From: Sphingomonas glacialis
GTDB lineage: Bacteria > Pseudomonadota > Alphaproteobacteria > Sphingomonadales > Sphingomonadaceae
Reading direction: 5' to 3'
Length of the DNA: 64,000 nucleotides
Assembly: GCF_006439055.1 (NCBI RefSeq)
Contig: NZ_RCZC01000013.1
Coordinates: 1-64,000 of the forward strand
Shown here: piece by piece, positions 15,523 through 23,572 of the stretch
How positions within the stretch are numbered: the stretch's first letter is position 1
Layout: each line of letters starts with the position of its first letter
Notes under the pieces: model-generated
Database searches by the model: none
Told to the model about the DNA's origin: nothing
What the model saw: the letters and a program-made list of their open reading frames with translations, nothing else
Made by a program: the position numbers and the translations under genes

Positions 15523-17153
15523 AACAGTTTCATATATTCGATCAGCGCTGCGCGGTCGCGTTTCGACAGCACCTCGCCGAAACGATGCCCGCCATTGCCC
15601 CGTCCGGCCGACCGCGTGTCGATCCAACTAGCTTGCGAAAACGGCCGATAGGCGCTTGGATACGCACCGTTCGGCGTGAGTTTCACCCCGACAGTGGCAA
15701 AATCGAGCGCATGCCCGCCGACCATGAAGCGCGGTACCCGCGTCTCCGGCGCCAGCAACATCGCCAGCGTCGGCACCGATCCATTGTGCAGATACGGCGC
15801 CGACGCCCAGATTCCGGTCAGCGGCGGCGCGACATAGCCGTGCCCGGTCCGTACGGCGATGCGTGTGCGATAGGCTGTCCCGGCCACAGCGTCGGCCAAG
15901 CTGCGATCGAACACCGCCGCGCGCAGCGGGTCGGTACCGACACCGCCCTGCCAATTGGGAAAGCGCGTCAATCGCGGTGTGAGGCCGGCGCTGTAGCTCC
16001 CATGACACGCGGCACATTGCCGGGCGTATACCACGCCGCCTCTCGTGGCCTGTGCCGGGTCTATCGTGCCCGGGAAGCGCTGCGGTCGATAGCCCTTCAA
16101 GAAGTCCATGATCGCGGTCGCGTCGTCGAGGCTGGCAATCGCCTTGTCGGGGTGGACACCCATGCTCGGCACCGTGAAGAAAGTTGTTATCGCAGCCAGC
16201 GAGCGCAGATGCACCGCGGTGATCATCGCCGGGGTGGTCGCTGACTGGCTTGGCTGCCCCGGGACCGCATAGGCACCGTCGGCGAGCAAGCTCGTGCGCC
16301 ACACGCGGTCGCCCAGATCAGGGATCGAGACCACGCCTGCATCGTCCCGGCCGTGGCCGAGCATTGGCTGATTGAGAGCGGCCTTCAGCGCCGCGACGCC
16401 GTTGGTGCTGCCCGGCGCGCCATTCGGGAACGGCAGAGGCCGGTCGACGCCCGCCAGTTCCGCGAGCCGCTTGCGCGCGAGCGGTAGCACCAGCAAGCGC
16501 AAACTCGCGCGCTCCCGCCAGTTCATCTCTGGATACAGCGTCGCCACCGCGGGGAGCAGCTGGTCAGATCCGGCAAAGCGACGCAACGCGCGGAAGATCG
16601 CCAGCGTATAGGCTTCCAGATCGATCGAGCTGTTGGGCATGCCGAGCATCGCGCGATCGTGCAGCGGGCGCCCGTCGGCCGCATAAGTCACGCCGGCGTG
16701 GCACGCCGCGCACCCGAGGTTGGCGACGCGGATCACGCTGCCCCCGATTGGCGCGACATCGCCAGCGGTGATGCCGAGCGGCAGCCCGGTCGCCGTCGGT
16801 GACGCGCCGGGCGGCCGGTTGACGATTGTGGCGCCGGTCAGGAAGCCGAAGCGGCGCAACACCCGGTCGAGCGTCGTGGCATCGAGCGGTGCGCGCGGAT
16901 CGCGGCGCCGCTCCTCGAGCACCAAGGCGGCCGCGACCAGCCGCCACGGGACGGCATTGCTGGACAGCGCATCCATGCCGATGCCGCCGAACCCCGCGCC
17001 CTCGAAGGCAGCGGCGCCCCGCATCGCCGCGGGCGCGTCCGTGTCGATTGCGGGCCGGGTCAGCGACTCAGTTGTCCAGCGCGCGGTGCCCCACAGCGCG
17101 ACGACGATCACGACCAGTGCTGACGCCGCGAGGACCCACCACGGGCGCTTCAT
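15519..17153 (-). CDS. Membrane-anchored di-haem cytochrome c (cytochrome-c-peroxidase-like)
   Basis: A 544-residue protein with one N-terminal membrane segment (residues ~7-22, WVLAASALVVIVVAL) and two CxxCH haem-binding motifs: CAACH at 148-152 and CAACH at 380-384. The second half resembles the electron-transfer domain of bacterial di-haem cytochrome c peroxidases (HGSYSAG, TGHGYVAPPLTGIWAS, APYLHNGSVPTLAMLL with a Met ligand candidate). It would act in the periplasm, tethered to the inner membrane, passing or taking electrons from quinol or soluble cytochromes. The ATG at 17153 overlaps the hydrolase stop by 4 nt (ATGA), so the two form an operon. It is convergent with the E1-like cluster. 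Confidence 0.8.
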   Translation of the reverse strand: MKRPWWVLAASALVVIVVALWGTARWTTESLTRPAIDTDAPAAMRGAAAFEGAGFGGIGMDALSSNAVPWRLVAAALVLEERRRDPRAPLDATTLDRVLRRFGFLTGATIVNRPPGASPTATGLPLGITAGDVAPIGGSVIRVANLGCAACHAGVTYAADGRPLHDRAMLGMPNSSIDLEAYTLAIFRALRRFAGSDQLLPAVATLYPEMNWRERASLRLLVLPLARKRLAELAGVDRPLPFPNGAPGSTNGVAALKAALNQPMLGHGRDDAGVVSIPDLGDRVWRTSLLADGAYAVPGQPSQSATTPAMITAVHLRSLAAITTFFTVPSMGVHPDKAIASLDDATAIMDFLKGYRPQRFPGTIDPAQATRGGVVYARQCAACHGSYSAGLTPRLTRFPNWQGGVGTDPLRAAVFDRSLADAVAGTAYRTRIAVRTGHGYVAPPLTGIWASAPYLHNGSVPTLAMLLAPETRVPRFMVGGHALDFATVGVKLTPNGAYPSAYRPFSQASWIDTRSAGRGNGGHRFGEVLSKRDRAALIEYMKLF

Positions 17154-17968
17154 CGCGTCAGAAAATCCTCGACTGCGGTCGCAAACGCCTCGGGCTGCTC
17201 CCAATGTGGATAATGCCCGCAGCGATCGATCAGGCAGAGCGACGATCGCGGCAGGAGTGCAGCAGCGCGCTCGGCATAGAGCGGCGGGAAAACGCGATCC
17301 TGCCGTCCCCATACGACCAAGGTCGGCCGATCCAGTCGTTCCGCGATCCGCGCGACGCTGGCGCAGTCCTTGCTGCCGAACAGCCCAACGCCGGTCTGCA
17401 GTGTCCGCACGAATGAGCGTTCGCTGCGGGGAACGCGCGCAAAGCGGTTGGTCAGTTCGAGCAGGTCCGGGGTCACCTGCACAGGATCGCACATCGCCAG
17501 CTTCAGCGTCAGTGCATTGTTGAACGGTGTCGGCCGCCCGAGCCAGTCGCCGATCAGCGGTAAGGCTGGCAGTCGCATTAACGGATGAGTCCGCCGCCCG
17601 AACCCGCCGGGTGCGGCGAGCACGGCGCGATCGATCCGGTCGGGCGACTGTTCGGAAAAGCGCAGGATTACGCTTGCGCCGAGCGAACTACCGACGAGAT
17701 GCGCTCGCCGGATCTTCAACGTGTCGAGCACCGCGGACAGTTGGTCTGCAAAAAAGGGTGCGTCATAAGCGGCGTCGGGGCGTGAGGCTTGGCCGAACCC
17801 GGGCAGGTCGAACGCGATCACGCGAAACCGACGCGACAATCGCGGCACGATCCGGTCCCATATCTCGATGCTATTCGCCAAGCCGTGCACAAGCACCAGA
17901 ACTGGCTGCTCGCCACCGGTGTCGCAAATGCGTGTCCGTTCGCCGTTGACCAGATGTGTCAAATTCAT
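17150..17968 (-). CDS. Alpha/beta hydrolase
   Basis: A 272-residue cytoplasmic alpha/beta-hydrolase. Visible are the oxyanion HG motif in LVLVHGLANSIEIWD (residue ~29), the DLPGFGQASRP loop, the nucleophile elbow GSSLGA (Ser near residue 91), the acid-bearing WGRQDRVFPP near 222, and the catalytic His in CGHYPHWEQP near 248. The family cleaves esters, C-C bonds of ring-cleavage products, or related substrates; nothing here fixes the choice. The ATG at 17968 was preferred over a TTG 24 bases upstream. It is the first gene of a two-gene operon with the di-haem cytochrome. Confidence 0.8.
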   Translation of the reverse strand: MNLTHLVNGERTRICDTGGEQPVLVLVHGLANSIEIWDRIVPRLSRRFRVIAFDLPGFGQASRPDAAYDAPFFADQLSAVLDTLKIRRAHLVGSSLGASVILRFSEQSPDRIDRAVLAAPGGFGRRTHPLMRLPALPLIGDWLGRPTPFNNALTLKLAMCDPVQVTPDLLELTNRFARVPRSERSFVRTLQTGVGLFGSKDCASVARIAERLDRPTLVVWGRQDRVFPPLYAERAAALLPRSSLCLIDRCGHYPHWEQPEAFATAVEDFLTR

Positions 17969-18309
17969 GAGGCCATAGATACACGAGACCAACTACGAGA
18001 TCATTACTGCGCGCATACCTCCATGTCGGCAAACGCTCCCATTGCAGCGCAAATTTCGAGCTGTACGGTGGCTGGCACCCCAGAGCTCTCTTGGTTTCCC
18101 TGCCGTCCGTTGGATTGACCCAAAGTCGGACGCTCCGGGGCGGGCTCCCAATGCTGATAAGCGGAGGTCCATTAATCCTTGGCCGGTACCTTTGATGGAT
18201 CCGGGATCGAGGGGCAGCAACGACATTGCATAAAATTTCTCTCTTCGCGTGCCGCCGCGACGGAAAGGGACAAGTGCGCCGTTGAAGGGGGAGTAACGAG
18301 GAGAGTGAG
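17969..18309. other. Intergenic region with dispersed repeat
   Basis: A 341-base gap between divergent transcription units. It contains one two-part dispersed repeat (18112-18178) and an SD-like GAGGAGAGTGAG just before 18310. No gene seen. Confidence 0.45.
18112..18178 (+). repeat. Dispersed two-part intergenic repeat
   Basis: Left half TGACCCAAAGTCGGACGCTC at 18116-18135; right half contains TCCCAATGCTG and GGAGGTCCATTAATCC ending at 18178. CGTCCG just upstream of the left half recurs at other copies. Confidence 0.55.
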
Positions 18310-18624
18310 ATGATCAAACTACGCTACGCCGCCGCCCTGACTGCGGCTTTGATGTTGGCCGGGACAGCGCAGGCGCAGAGCGTCAATCAACGTCAGGCAC
18401 GCCAGCAGGAGCGCATCGACCAGGGCGTTACAAGCGGTCGCCTGACTGCTGGAGAAGCTGTCCGTGACGAGCGCCAACAGGGTCGTATCGATGCGACCGA
18501 GGCGCGAATGCGAGCCAATAATGGCGGTCGCCTCAACGGCAATCAACGCGCGCGGCTCGAGAGCCGGCAGGATCGGGCCAGCGCCCATATCTACCGGAGC
18601 AAGCATAACGGCCGGCGCTACTGA
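18310..18624 (+). CDS. Small secreted basic protein
   Basis: A 104-residue protein with a clear signal peptide (AALTAALMLAGTAQAQS, cleavage near residue 23). The mature part is rich in Gln, Arg, Asp and Glu and nearly all helix-forming: QRQARQQERIDQGVTSGRL, AGEAVRDERQQGRID and RLESRQDRAS. This charged, Cys-free helical style is common in small periplasmic proteins of sphingomonads, some of them near metal or stress genes, but I cannot name a function. GGAGAGTGAG gives a good ribosome-binding site. It is followed by a GCG_CRPN-type secreted protein on the same strand, 62 bases downstream. Confidence 0.75.
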   Translation: MIKLRYAAALTAALMLAGTAQAQSVNQRQARQQERIDQGVTSGRLTAGEAVRDERQQGRIDATEARMRANNGGRLNGNQRARLESRQDRASAHIYRSKHNGRRY

Positions 18625-18686
18625 AGAAATGGTACCCGGGCGGCGTATTCGCCGCCGGTGATCGACCATGAAGTGAGGAAACCATC

Positions 18687-18938
18687 ATGAAAAAATTACT
18701 GTTGGCCGCCATCGCGGCCGGAGCAGCATTGACATCGATCGCACCCGCGGAAGCCCGCCAAGGTTGCGGCGTCGGTGCGCATCGCGGCCCGGCGGGCTAT
18801 TGCCGCCCCAATCGCGGCGGCGTGGTCGTCGCCCCTGGCGTGCGGATCGGCGTTTTCTACCCCGGGCGCGGCTATTGGGATGGTCGCCGCTATTACGGTC
18901 ATCGCTATCGCTGGCATGGCGGCTGGCGCTATCGCTAA
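18687..18938 (+). CDS. Small secreted GCG_CRPN-motif protein
   Basis: An 83-residue protein with a signal peptide (KKLLLAAIAAGAALTSIAP, cleavage after EA-RQ region) and the motif GCGVGAHRGPAGYCRPN that defines the GCG_CRPN prefix-type small proteins of alphaproteobacteria. The tail is Tyr/Arg/His/Gly-rich (GRGYWDGRRYYGHRYRWHG). Function is unknown; the two cysteines could form a disulfide in the periplasm and the His/Tyr-rich tail could bind metal or cell wall. GTGAGGAAACC precedes the ATG. It lies between another small secreted protein and an EF-hand protein, suggesting a shared envelope role. Confidence 0.75.
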   Translation: MKKLLLAAIAAGAALTSIAPAEARQGCGVGAHRGPAGYCRPNRGGVVVAPGVRIGVFYPGRGYWDGRRYYGHRYRWHGGWRYR

Positions 18939-19042
18939 GGCTGGTCCGCCGCAGGGACAGCACGTCCGCGTCCCTGCGGCATCCCATTTCGGAACAGGCC
19001 ATGCCGTGCGAGCGGCGACCCGATCACGTAAGGGTAGTTTTA

Positions 19043-19486
19043 ATGAAAACCACATCGCCGATACTGCTGGGACGCACTGCCCTGGCGCTGGCCGTACTGG
19101 CCCCCGCTGCTGCATGCGCGCAACCCGCAGATCAGTCGGCCCCGTCGAACCGCGCGATTAAGACCACGACGGCAAGCGTACCGGCGTCGACCTTTGTCTC
19201 GCGGCATGAGAAAAAGGTTCTCGCCAACGATACCGATGGCGACGGCAAGGTCAGCCGCGCAGAGTTCATAGCTGCTGCCAAGGCCGGCAAGCACGATCCC
19301 GCCAAACGGTTCGCCAAGCTCGACGCGAATGGCGACGGCATGCTCGACAAAACAGAGATCGATGCGATGCTCAGCCGGCGGTTCAAACGCCTCGACACGA
19401 ATGGCGACGGGTTGCTCAGCGCCGACGAACGCGCGGCCGCCCATGCGCGCAAGGGCCCGAATGCAGGCGACGGCGCGGAATCCTGA
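19043..19486 (+). CDS. Secreted EF-hand calcium-binding protein
   Basis: A 147-residue periplasmic or exported protein with signal peptide (residues ~1-25, LALAVLAPAAACAQ) and three EF-hand loops: DTDGDGKVSRAEF, DANGDGMLDKTEI and DTNGDGLLSADER, each with the D-x-D/N-x-D-G and final Glu pattern for calcium binding. The start at 19043 (ATGAAAACC) follows AAGGGTAG. It is directly upstream of an ECF sigma factor, 37 bases away, on the same strand, so it could be part of the same envelope-stress or metal-response group. No enzymatic domain is present. Confidence 0.85.
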   Translation: MKTTSPILLGRTALALAVLAPAAACAQPADQSAPSNRAIKTTTASVPASTFVSRHEKKVLANDTDGDGKVSRAEFIAAAKAGKHDPAKRFAKLDANGDGMLDKTEIDAMLSRRFKRLDTNGDGLLSADERAAAHARKGPNAGDGAES

Positions 19487-19523
19487 TATGGATCGGACGG
19501 TATGGGCATAAGGCGGCACGCAT

Positions 19524-20081
19524 TTGGCCGATCACGATCCGGACACGAGGCTGATCGAGCGCGTCGGGCGCGGCGAACCTGCCGCGACGCGTATGCTCGT
19601 GGCCGCGAAACTTCCACGAATCCTAAGCCTGGCGACGCGCATGTTGCGCGATACGACCGAAGCCGAGGATATTGCACAGGAGACCTTCGTCCGTATCTGG
19701 CGAACTGCGGGCGCTTGGCAGCCTGGCCGCGCGAAGTTCGACACTTGGCTGCATACGGTCGTGTTGAACCTGTGCCGCGACCGGTTGCGGCGTCGACGCG
19801 AGATTACGGGCGATGCCATGCAAGAGCCGGTCGATCCTTCGCCCGATGCAGAGGCTGGGCTGATCGAGACCGAACGCGGCGATGCCGTCGCGAACGCGAT
19901 CGCGGAACTGTCCGAGCGCCAGCGCGAAGCGATCCTGCTAGTTCATTATCAGGATATGTCCGGCGCGGATGCTGCCGCGGCGCTGGATATCAGTGTAGAG
20001 GCGCTGGAATCCCTATTGGCGCGAGGGCGCCGCACGCTGCGTGCGAAACTCTCCGAACCGCAGGAGGCGACGGATGCGTGA
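19524..20081 (+). CDS. ECF-type RNA polymerase sigma factor
   Basis: A 185-residue sigma-70 family factor with region 2 (LATRMLRDTTEAEDIAQETF, VRIWRTAGAWQPGRA, FDTWLHTVVLNLCRDRLR) and region 4 (ELSERQREAILLVHYQDM, AAAALDISVEALESLLARGR). It redirects RNA polymerase to a stress regulon. The start is a TTG at 19524: an in-frame TAA lies at 19509-19511, so no ATG is available, and AAGGCGG sits about 8 bases upstream. The last 8 bases overlap the next gene, a membrane protein that could be its anti-sigma partner, and a metal-sensor-like protein follows. It thus heads a three-gene unit. Confidence 0.9.
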   Translation: MADHDPDTRLIERVGRGEPAATRMLVAAKLPRILSLATRMLRDTTEAEDIAQETFVRIWRTAGAWQPGRAKFDTWLHTVVLNLCRDRLRRRREITGDAMQEPVDPSPDAEAGLIETERGDAVANAIAELSERQREAILLVHYQDMSGADAAAALDISVEALESLLARGRRTLRAKLSEPQEATDA

Positions 20082-20475
20082 CCAACTAACCCTCGCGCGC
20101 TTTCAAGAGCTCGCCGATGCCTATGGCGGCGTCGTTGCGCGCTGGCCCGAACAGCATCGCGACGCCGCAATGGCGCTGGCGGCACACCCCGCTGCACGCG
20201 AAATCCTCGACGCCGCATCCGCGCTGGATGGCGCGCTCGATGCTTGGCGCGTGGCGTCGCCTTCGCTTCTGCTGCGCGATGGGGTAATCGCCGGCGCGCC
20301 AGTACCGACGCGCAAGATCATGACCAAGGCCCGCCTCTGGTGGTCGGGTATCGGACTTGCCGCCGCGCTTGCCGGCGCAACCGCCGGGACCGCTGCGGTC
20401 GCGTTCGCCGCGCCGATCGAGGCCGCATCGGACAGCGCGACGTCGTTCGGCGACGTCGCCGGATCGGAGACCTGA
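20074..20475 (+). CDS. Single-pass membrane protein, probable anti-sigma partner
   Basis: A 133-residue protein starting at the ATG 20074, which has AGGAGG 7 bases upstream and overlaps the sigma-factor gene by 8 nt. The N-terminal ~85 residues are soluble (LTLARFQELADAYGGVVARW, PEQHRDAAMALAAHPAAREI), followed by one membrane segment (WWSGIGLAAALAGATAGTAAV, ~90-112) and a short periplasmic tail. Position and topology suit an anti-sigma factor with cytoplasmic inhibitory domain, although no ZAS zinc motif (HxxxCxxC) is present, so the assignment is from context. The next gene begins 3 bases after its stop. Confidence 0.65.
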   Translation: MRDQLTLARFQELADAYGGVVARWPEQHRDAAMALAAHPAAREILDAASALDGALDAWRVASPSLLLRDGVIAGAPVPTRKIMTKARLWWSGIGLAAALAGATAGTAAVAFAAPIEAASDSATSFGDVAGSET

Positions 20476-20478
20476 TCG

Positions 20479-20925
20479 ATGGGCAAGCTTCGCATTTCGC
20501 TGATCGCCTCGGTCATCCTCAACCTATTTCTGGCGGGGGCGCTGGTCGCGGGCGTCATCTCGCTGCGATCGGGCGCCCGCATGATCAACGCAGGGTCGCT
20601 GCGGATCGCCGGCGCCGAACTCCCGGTGGCCGAGCGCCGCCCCTTCCGGATCGCGCTGCGCCAGACGCGTCGAGCGATGCGCCCCGCGTTTTTGGAGGCG
20701 CGCGCGGCACGGCGGGAGGCGGCCCGATTGCTGCGCCAGCCGACGATCGATCAGGCGGCGGCGGTCGTCGCGCTCGACCGCGCACGCGCCGCCGACATGG
20801 CGGTCCGCGCTGCGGTGGAACGGCGCGCCGTCGCCTACGCCGCGACGCTACCACCCGCCGACCGGGCAAAGCTCGCCGACGCGATGCAGCGGCGAGCCGA
20901 CAAAGCGCGCCCGGCAACCGACTGA
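20479..20925 (+). CDS. Periplasmic heavy-metal-sensor-like protein (CnrX/Spy-type)
   Basis: A 148-residue protein with an N-terminal anchor or signal (ISLIASVILNLFLAGALVAGV) and a periplasmic helical domain rich in Arg and Ala: RPFRIALRQTRRAMRPAF, LEARAARREAARLL and TIDQAAAVVALDRARAADM. This matches the metal-resistance/Spy-like (CnrX, ZraP) helical hairpin family, which sense metal ions or hold unfolded proteins. In CnrYXH-type systems such a protein sits with an ECF sigma factor and a small anti-sigma protein, as here. No obvious His/Met metal cluster is visible, so metal specificity is open. Confidence 0.7.
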   Translation: MGKLRISLIASVILNLFLAGALVAGVISLRSGARMINAGSLRIAGAELPVAERRPFRIALRQTRRAMRPAFLEARAARREAARLLRQPTIDQAAAVVALDRARAADMAVRAAVERRAVAYAATLPPADRAKLADAMQRRADKARPATD

Positions 20926-20928
20926 TCG

Positions 20929-22399
20929 TTGCGACGGAACCTCGGCACCGCTGCGTTGAAGAGGCAGCGGATCACCACCGAGGTACAACCGTTGCCCGCC
21001 CAGCTCCCATCCATGTCGCCCGCGACGATAGCGCTCAACCGCTTCGGCCTTGGCGCGCGACCCGACGAGGCCGTTCCTGCCGATCCTCAGCGTTGGCTTG
21101 CCGATCAGTTCGCGCACTTCGATGTGCGTCCGACGGGATTCGCAGCTCTCGACGACGCTGGTGCGGCCGTGAAGCGCTACCGCGAGGAACGACAGGCGGC
21201 TCGCCACATAGTTCGACCCGACGGTGCGGAAGACGTCAAGGCCGGCCTGAAGGCGGGCCGCCAGTATTTCCGCCAGGATGTGCAGGCGCTCTATCGCGCG
21301 GGCGTCCAGGCCCGCACTGACAGCGCGCTCGCGACCGAAGCGCCCATCGTCGAACGCATGGTGCATTTCTGGTCGAACCATTTCTGCATTTCCGCCGACA
21401 ATCCACGCGTCACCGCTTTCGCCGCGGCCTTCGAACGTGAGGCGATCCGCCCGCACGTGCTCGGCAGCTTCGCCGACATGACGCTCGCGGTCGAACAGCA
21501 CCCAGCGATGCTGATCTACCTCAACCAGTTCCAGTCGATCGGCCCAGATAGTCCGGCCGCCGCGCGTAGTCCCGATCGCAAGCGCGGGCTCAACGAGAAT
21601 CTCGCACGCGAGATCATGGAGTTGCACACGCTCGGCGTCCGCTCCGGGTACACTCAGGCCGACGTTACCGAATTTGCCCGCGCTATGACCGGCTGGAGCG
21701 TCGACGGTCTCGGCGGCGGACGCGAGGCAAATGGCGATCCCGATCGCTTCCGGTTTCGTCGCGCCCAGCATCAACCCGGCGCGCGGACGATCCTCGGCAA
21801 GCGTTATGCCCAGAGGGCGAGGCGCAGGCGCGCGCTGCACTCGGCGACTTCGCGCATGCTCCCGCGACCGCGACCACATCGCCACCAAGCTCGCCCGCCA
21901 TTTCGCCGGCGACGAACCGCCACCAGCGATGGTCGCCCGGCTGGCGGACAGTTTCACGCGGAGCAAGGGTGATCTGCCGACCGTCTACCGCACGCTCATC
22001 GCGTCGCCCGAGGCATGGGTGCCGAAACCGACCAAGTTCAAGACGCCTTGAGAATGGACGATTTCGTCGCTGCCCGGCCTCGGCCACCGGCAGGTCGGGA
22101 CGATGCAGATCGCCGCGCTTCAAACCCAACTCGGTCAGCGCGTCTGGAAGCCGGGCGCACCCGCCGGCTGGGAAGACGCCGCCGCGAGTTGGTCGGGCTC
22201 TGATGCGCTGCTGCGCCGGGTCGAGATCGCGCAACGGCTCGCCGCCCCGCTCGGTGCGCGCGTCGATGCGCGCGTCATCGCGCCGCGGATCATGCCTGCC
22301 TCGCTCAGCGCGGCCACCGCCGAGCAGATCGCCCGGTCCGAAAGTCCCGCCGGCGCGATCGCGCTGATGCTTGTTTCGCCAGAATTCCTGAGGAGATGA
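20929..22399 (+). pseudogene. DUF1800 family protein broken by two frameshifts and a nonsense codon
   Basis: Secreted/periplasmic DUF1800 protein, the usual partner of DUF1501. The first part is intact: IALNRFGLGARPDEA near residue 33, ERMVHFWSNHFCISADN and RGLNENLAREIMELHTLGV, and VTEFARAMTGWSV. After ARTILGKRYAQ (21810) one base is missing; the family sequence continues in the next frame as EGEAQARAALGDFA. Near 21874 a second base is missing, returning HIATKLARHFAGDEPPPAMV. At 22049-22051 a TGA replaces the expected Trp (KTP-stop-EW), and the same frame runs on to LVSPEFLRR at 22399. The start is either a TTG at 20929 or the ATG at 21013 (MSPATIALNRFG). Either the gene is recently dead or the sequence has errors; the intact partner gene next door leaves both open. 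Confidence 0.85.
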
Positions 22400-22403
22400 T
22401 CCG

Positions 22404-23552
22404 ATGATCGCCCGCCGCCAGTTCCTGTCCGTCGCCGCGCTCAGCGCCGGTGCGCTGTTCGTCGCCCCCGGTCTCGCGCTTGCGACCGTGCCGACCAATC
22501 GCCGCTTAGTCTTCATCATCCAACGCGGCGCCGCCGACGGGCTCGATATCCTCCGCCCGACCGGCGACCCGGCGTTCGCGGGGCTTCGCGGCGGGCTGAT
22601 CGGCGATGCCACCGTGGGCACGAAGCTCGACGCGATGTTCACGTTGCACCCCTCGCTGGTCGAGGTCGGTAAGATGTACGGTCAGGGTCAGGCGTTGTTC
22701 GTCCATGCGGTCGCCTCGCCCTATCGCGACCGCTCGCATTTCGACGGGCAGAACGTGCTCGAGACGGGCGGCGCCCAGCCTTATGCGGTGCGCGACGGCT
22801 GGCTCAACCGGCTGGTCAAGATGATGCCGCGCTCGAGCGACGCGGCGATCGCGATCGCGGCGACGGTGCCGACCGCGCTGCGCGGGGACATGCAGGTTGC
22901 GTCGTTTGCGCCCTCCGCTTTGCCGCATGCCGCCGACGATTTGATGACACGGGTCACCGCGCTCTACGATGCCGACCCGCAGCTCCACTCGGTCTGGCAG
23001 GCGGCGCTGGAAACCAAGAACCTCGCCGCGAATGCCGCCGCCGGACAGGATCCGGCGAGCCTCGGCCGCCTCACCGCGAGCTTCCTGACCAAGCCCAACG
23101 GACCGCGGATCGCCATGCTCGAGACGCTCGGCTGGGATACGCACAGCGCGCAGAAGGGCCGGCTCGCGAGCCAGCTCAAGAATCTCGATGCGATGCTCGC
23201 AGCGATGCGCGACGGCCTCGGGGCGGCCTGGGCGACCACGACCGTGCTCCTCGCGACCGAGTTCGGGCGGACCGTGGCGGTCAACGGCACCGGCGGCACC
23301 GATCATGGCACCGGATCGGTCGCGATGCTCGTCGGCGGCGCCGTCAAGGGCGGCCGGGTACTGTCGGATTGGCCGGGCCTCGCGGTGGGTAACCTCTACC
23401 AGGCGCGCGACCTGCACCCGACCAGCGCGCTCGACGCGCTCATCGCTGGCGCCGCGGCGGAAAGCCTCGCGCTCGATCCCGCGCGTGTTGGACGCGGGCT
23501 GTTTGCGCAGGCGACCAGCGATCGCCCGATGTCCGGGCTCATTAAGTTCTAA
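22404..23552 (+). CDS. DUF1501 family protein with twin-arginine signal
   Basis: A 382-residue protein. The start IARRQFLSVAALSAGALF is a Tat-type signal (RRQFLS). The body has the DUF1501 features: LVFIIQRGAADGLDILRP near residue 35, HPSLVEVGKMYGQGQ, DRSHFDGQNVLETG, ETLGWDTHSAQ near 240, and TEFGRTVAVNGTGGTDHGTG near 285-300. These proteins belong to the sulfatase/alkaline-phosphatase-like fold group and are exported with a DUF1800 partner; their substrate is not known. It begins 4 bases after the DUF1800 reading ends and would be co-transcribed with it and with the ECF sigma factor unit upstream. Confidence 0.85.
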   Translation: MIARRQFLSVAALSAGALFVAPGLALATVPTNRRLVFIIQRGAADGLDILRPTGDPAFAGLRGGLIGDATVGTKLDAMFTLHPSLVEVGKMYGQGQALFVHAVASPYRDRSHFDGQNVLETGGAQPYAVRDGWLNRLVKMMPRSSDAAIAIAATVPTALRGDMQVASFAPSALPHAADDLMTRVTALYDADPQLHSVWQAALETKNLAANAAAGQDPASLGRLTASFLTKPNGPRIAMLETLGWDTHSAQKGRLASQLKNLDAMLAAMRDGLGAAWATTTVLLATEFGRTVAVNGTGGTDHGTGSVAMLVGGAVKGGRVLSDWPGLAVGNLYQARDLHPTSALDALIAGAAAESLALDPARVGRGLFAQATSDRPMSGLIKF

Positions 23553-23572
23553 TCACGAGCAGGAGCGTAGTC

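Noticed and set aside
1179..22051. TGA read as Trp (alternative code or suppressor) to explain in-frame TGA codons
   Set aside because: TGA is the working stop for many intact genes here, including all ATGA-coupled junctions, and the affected genes carry other lesions.
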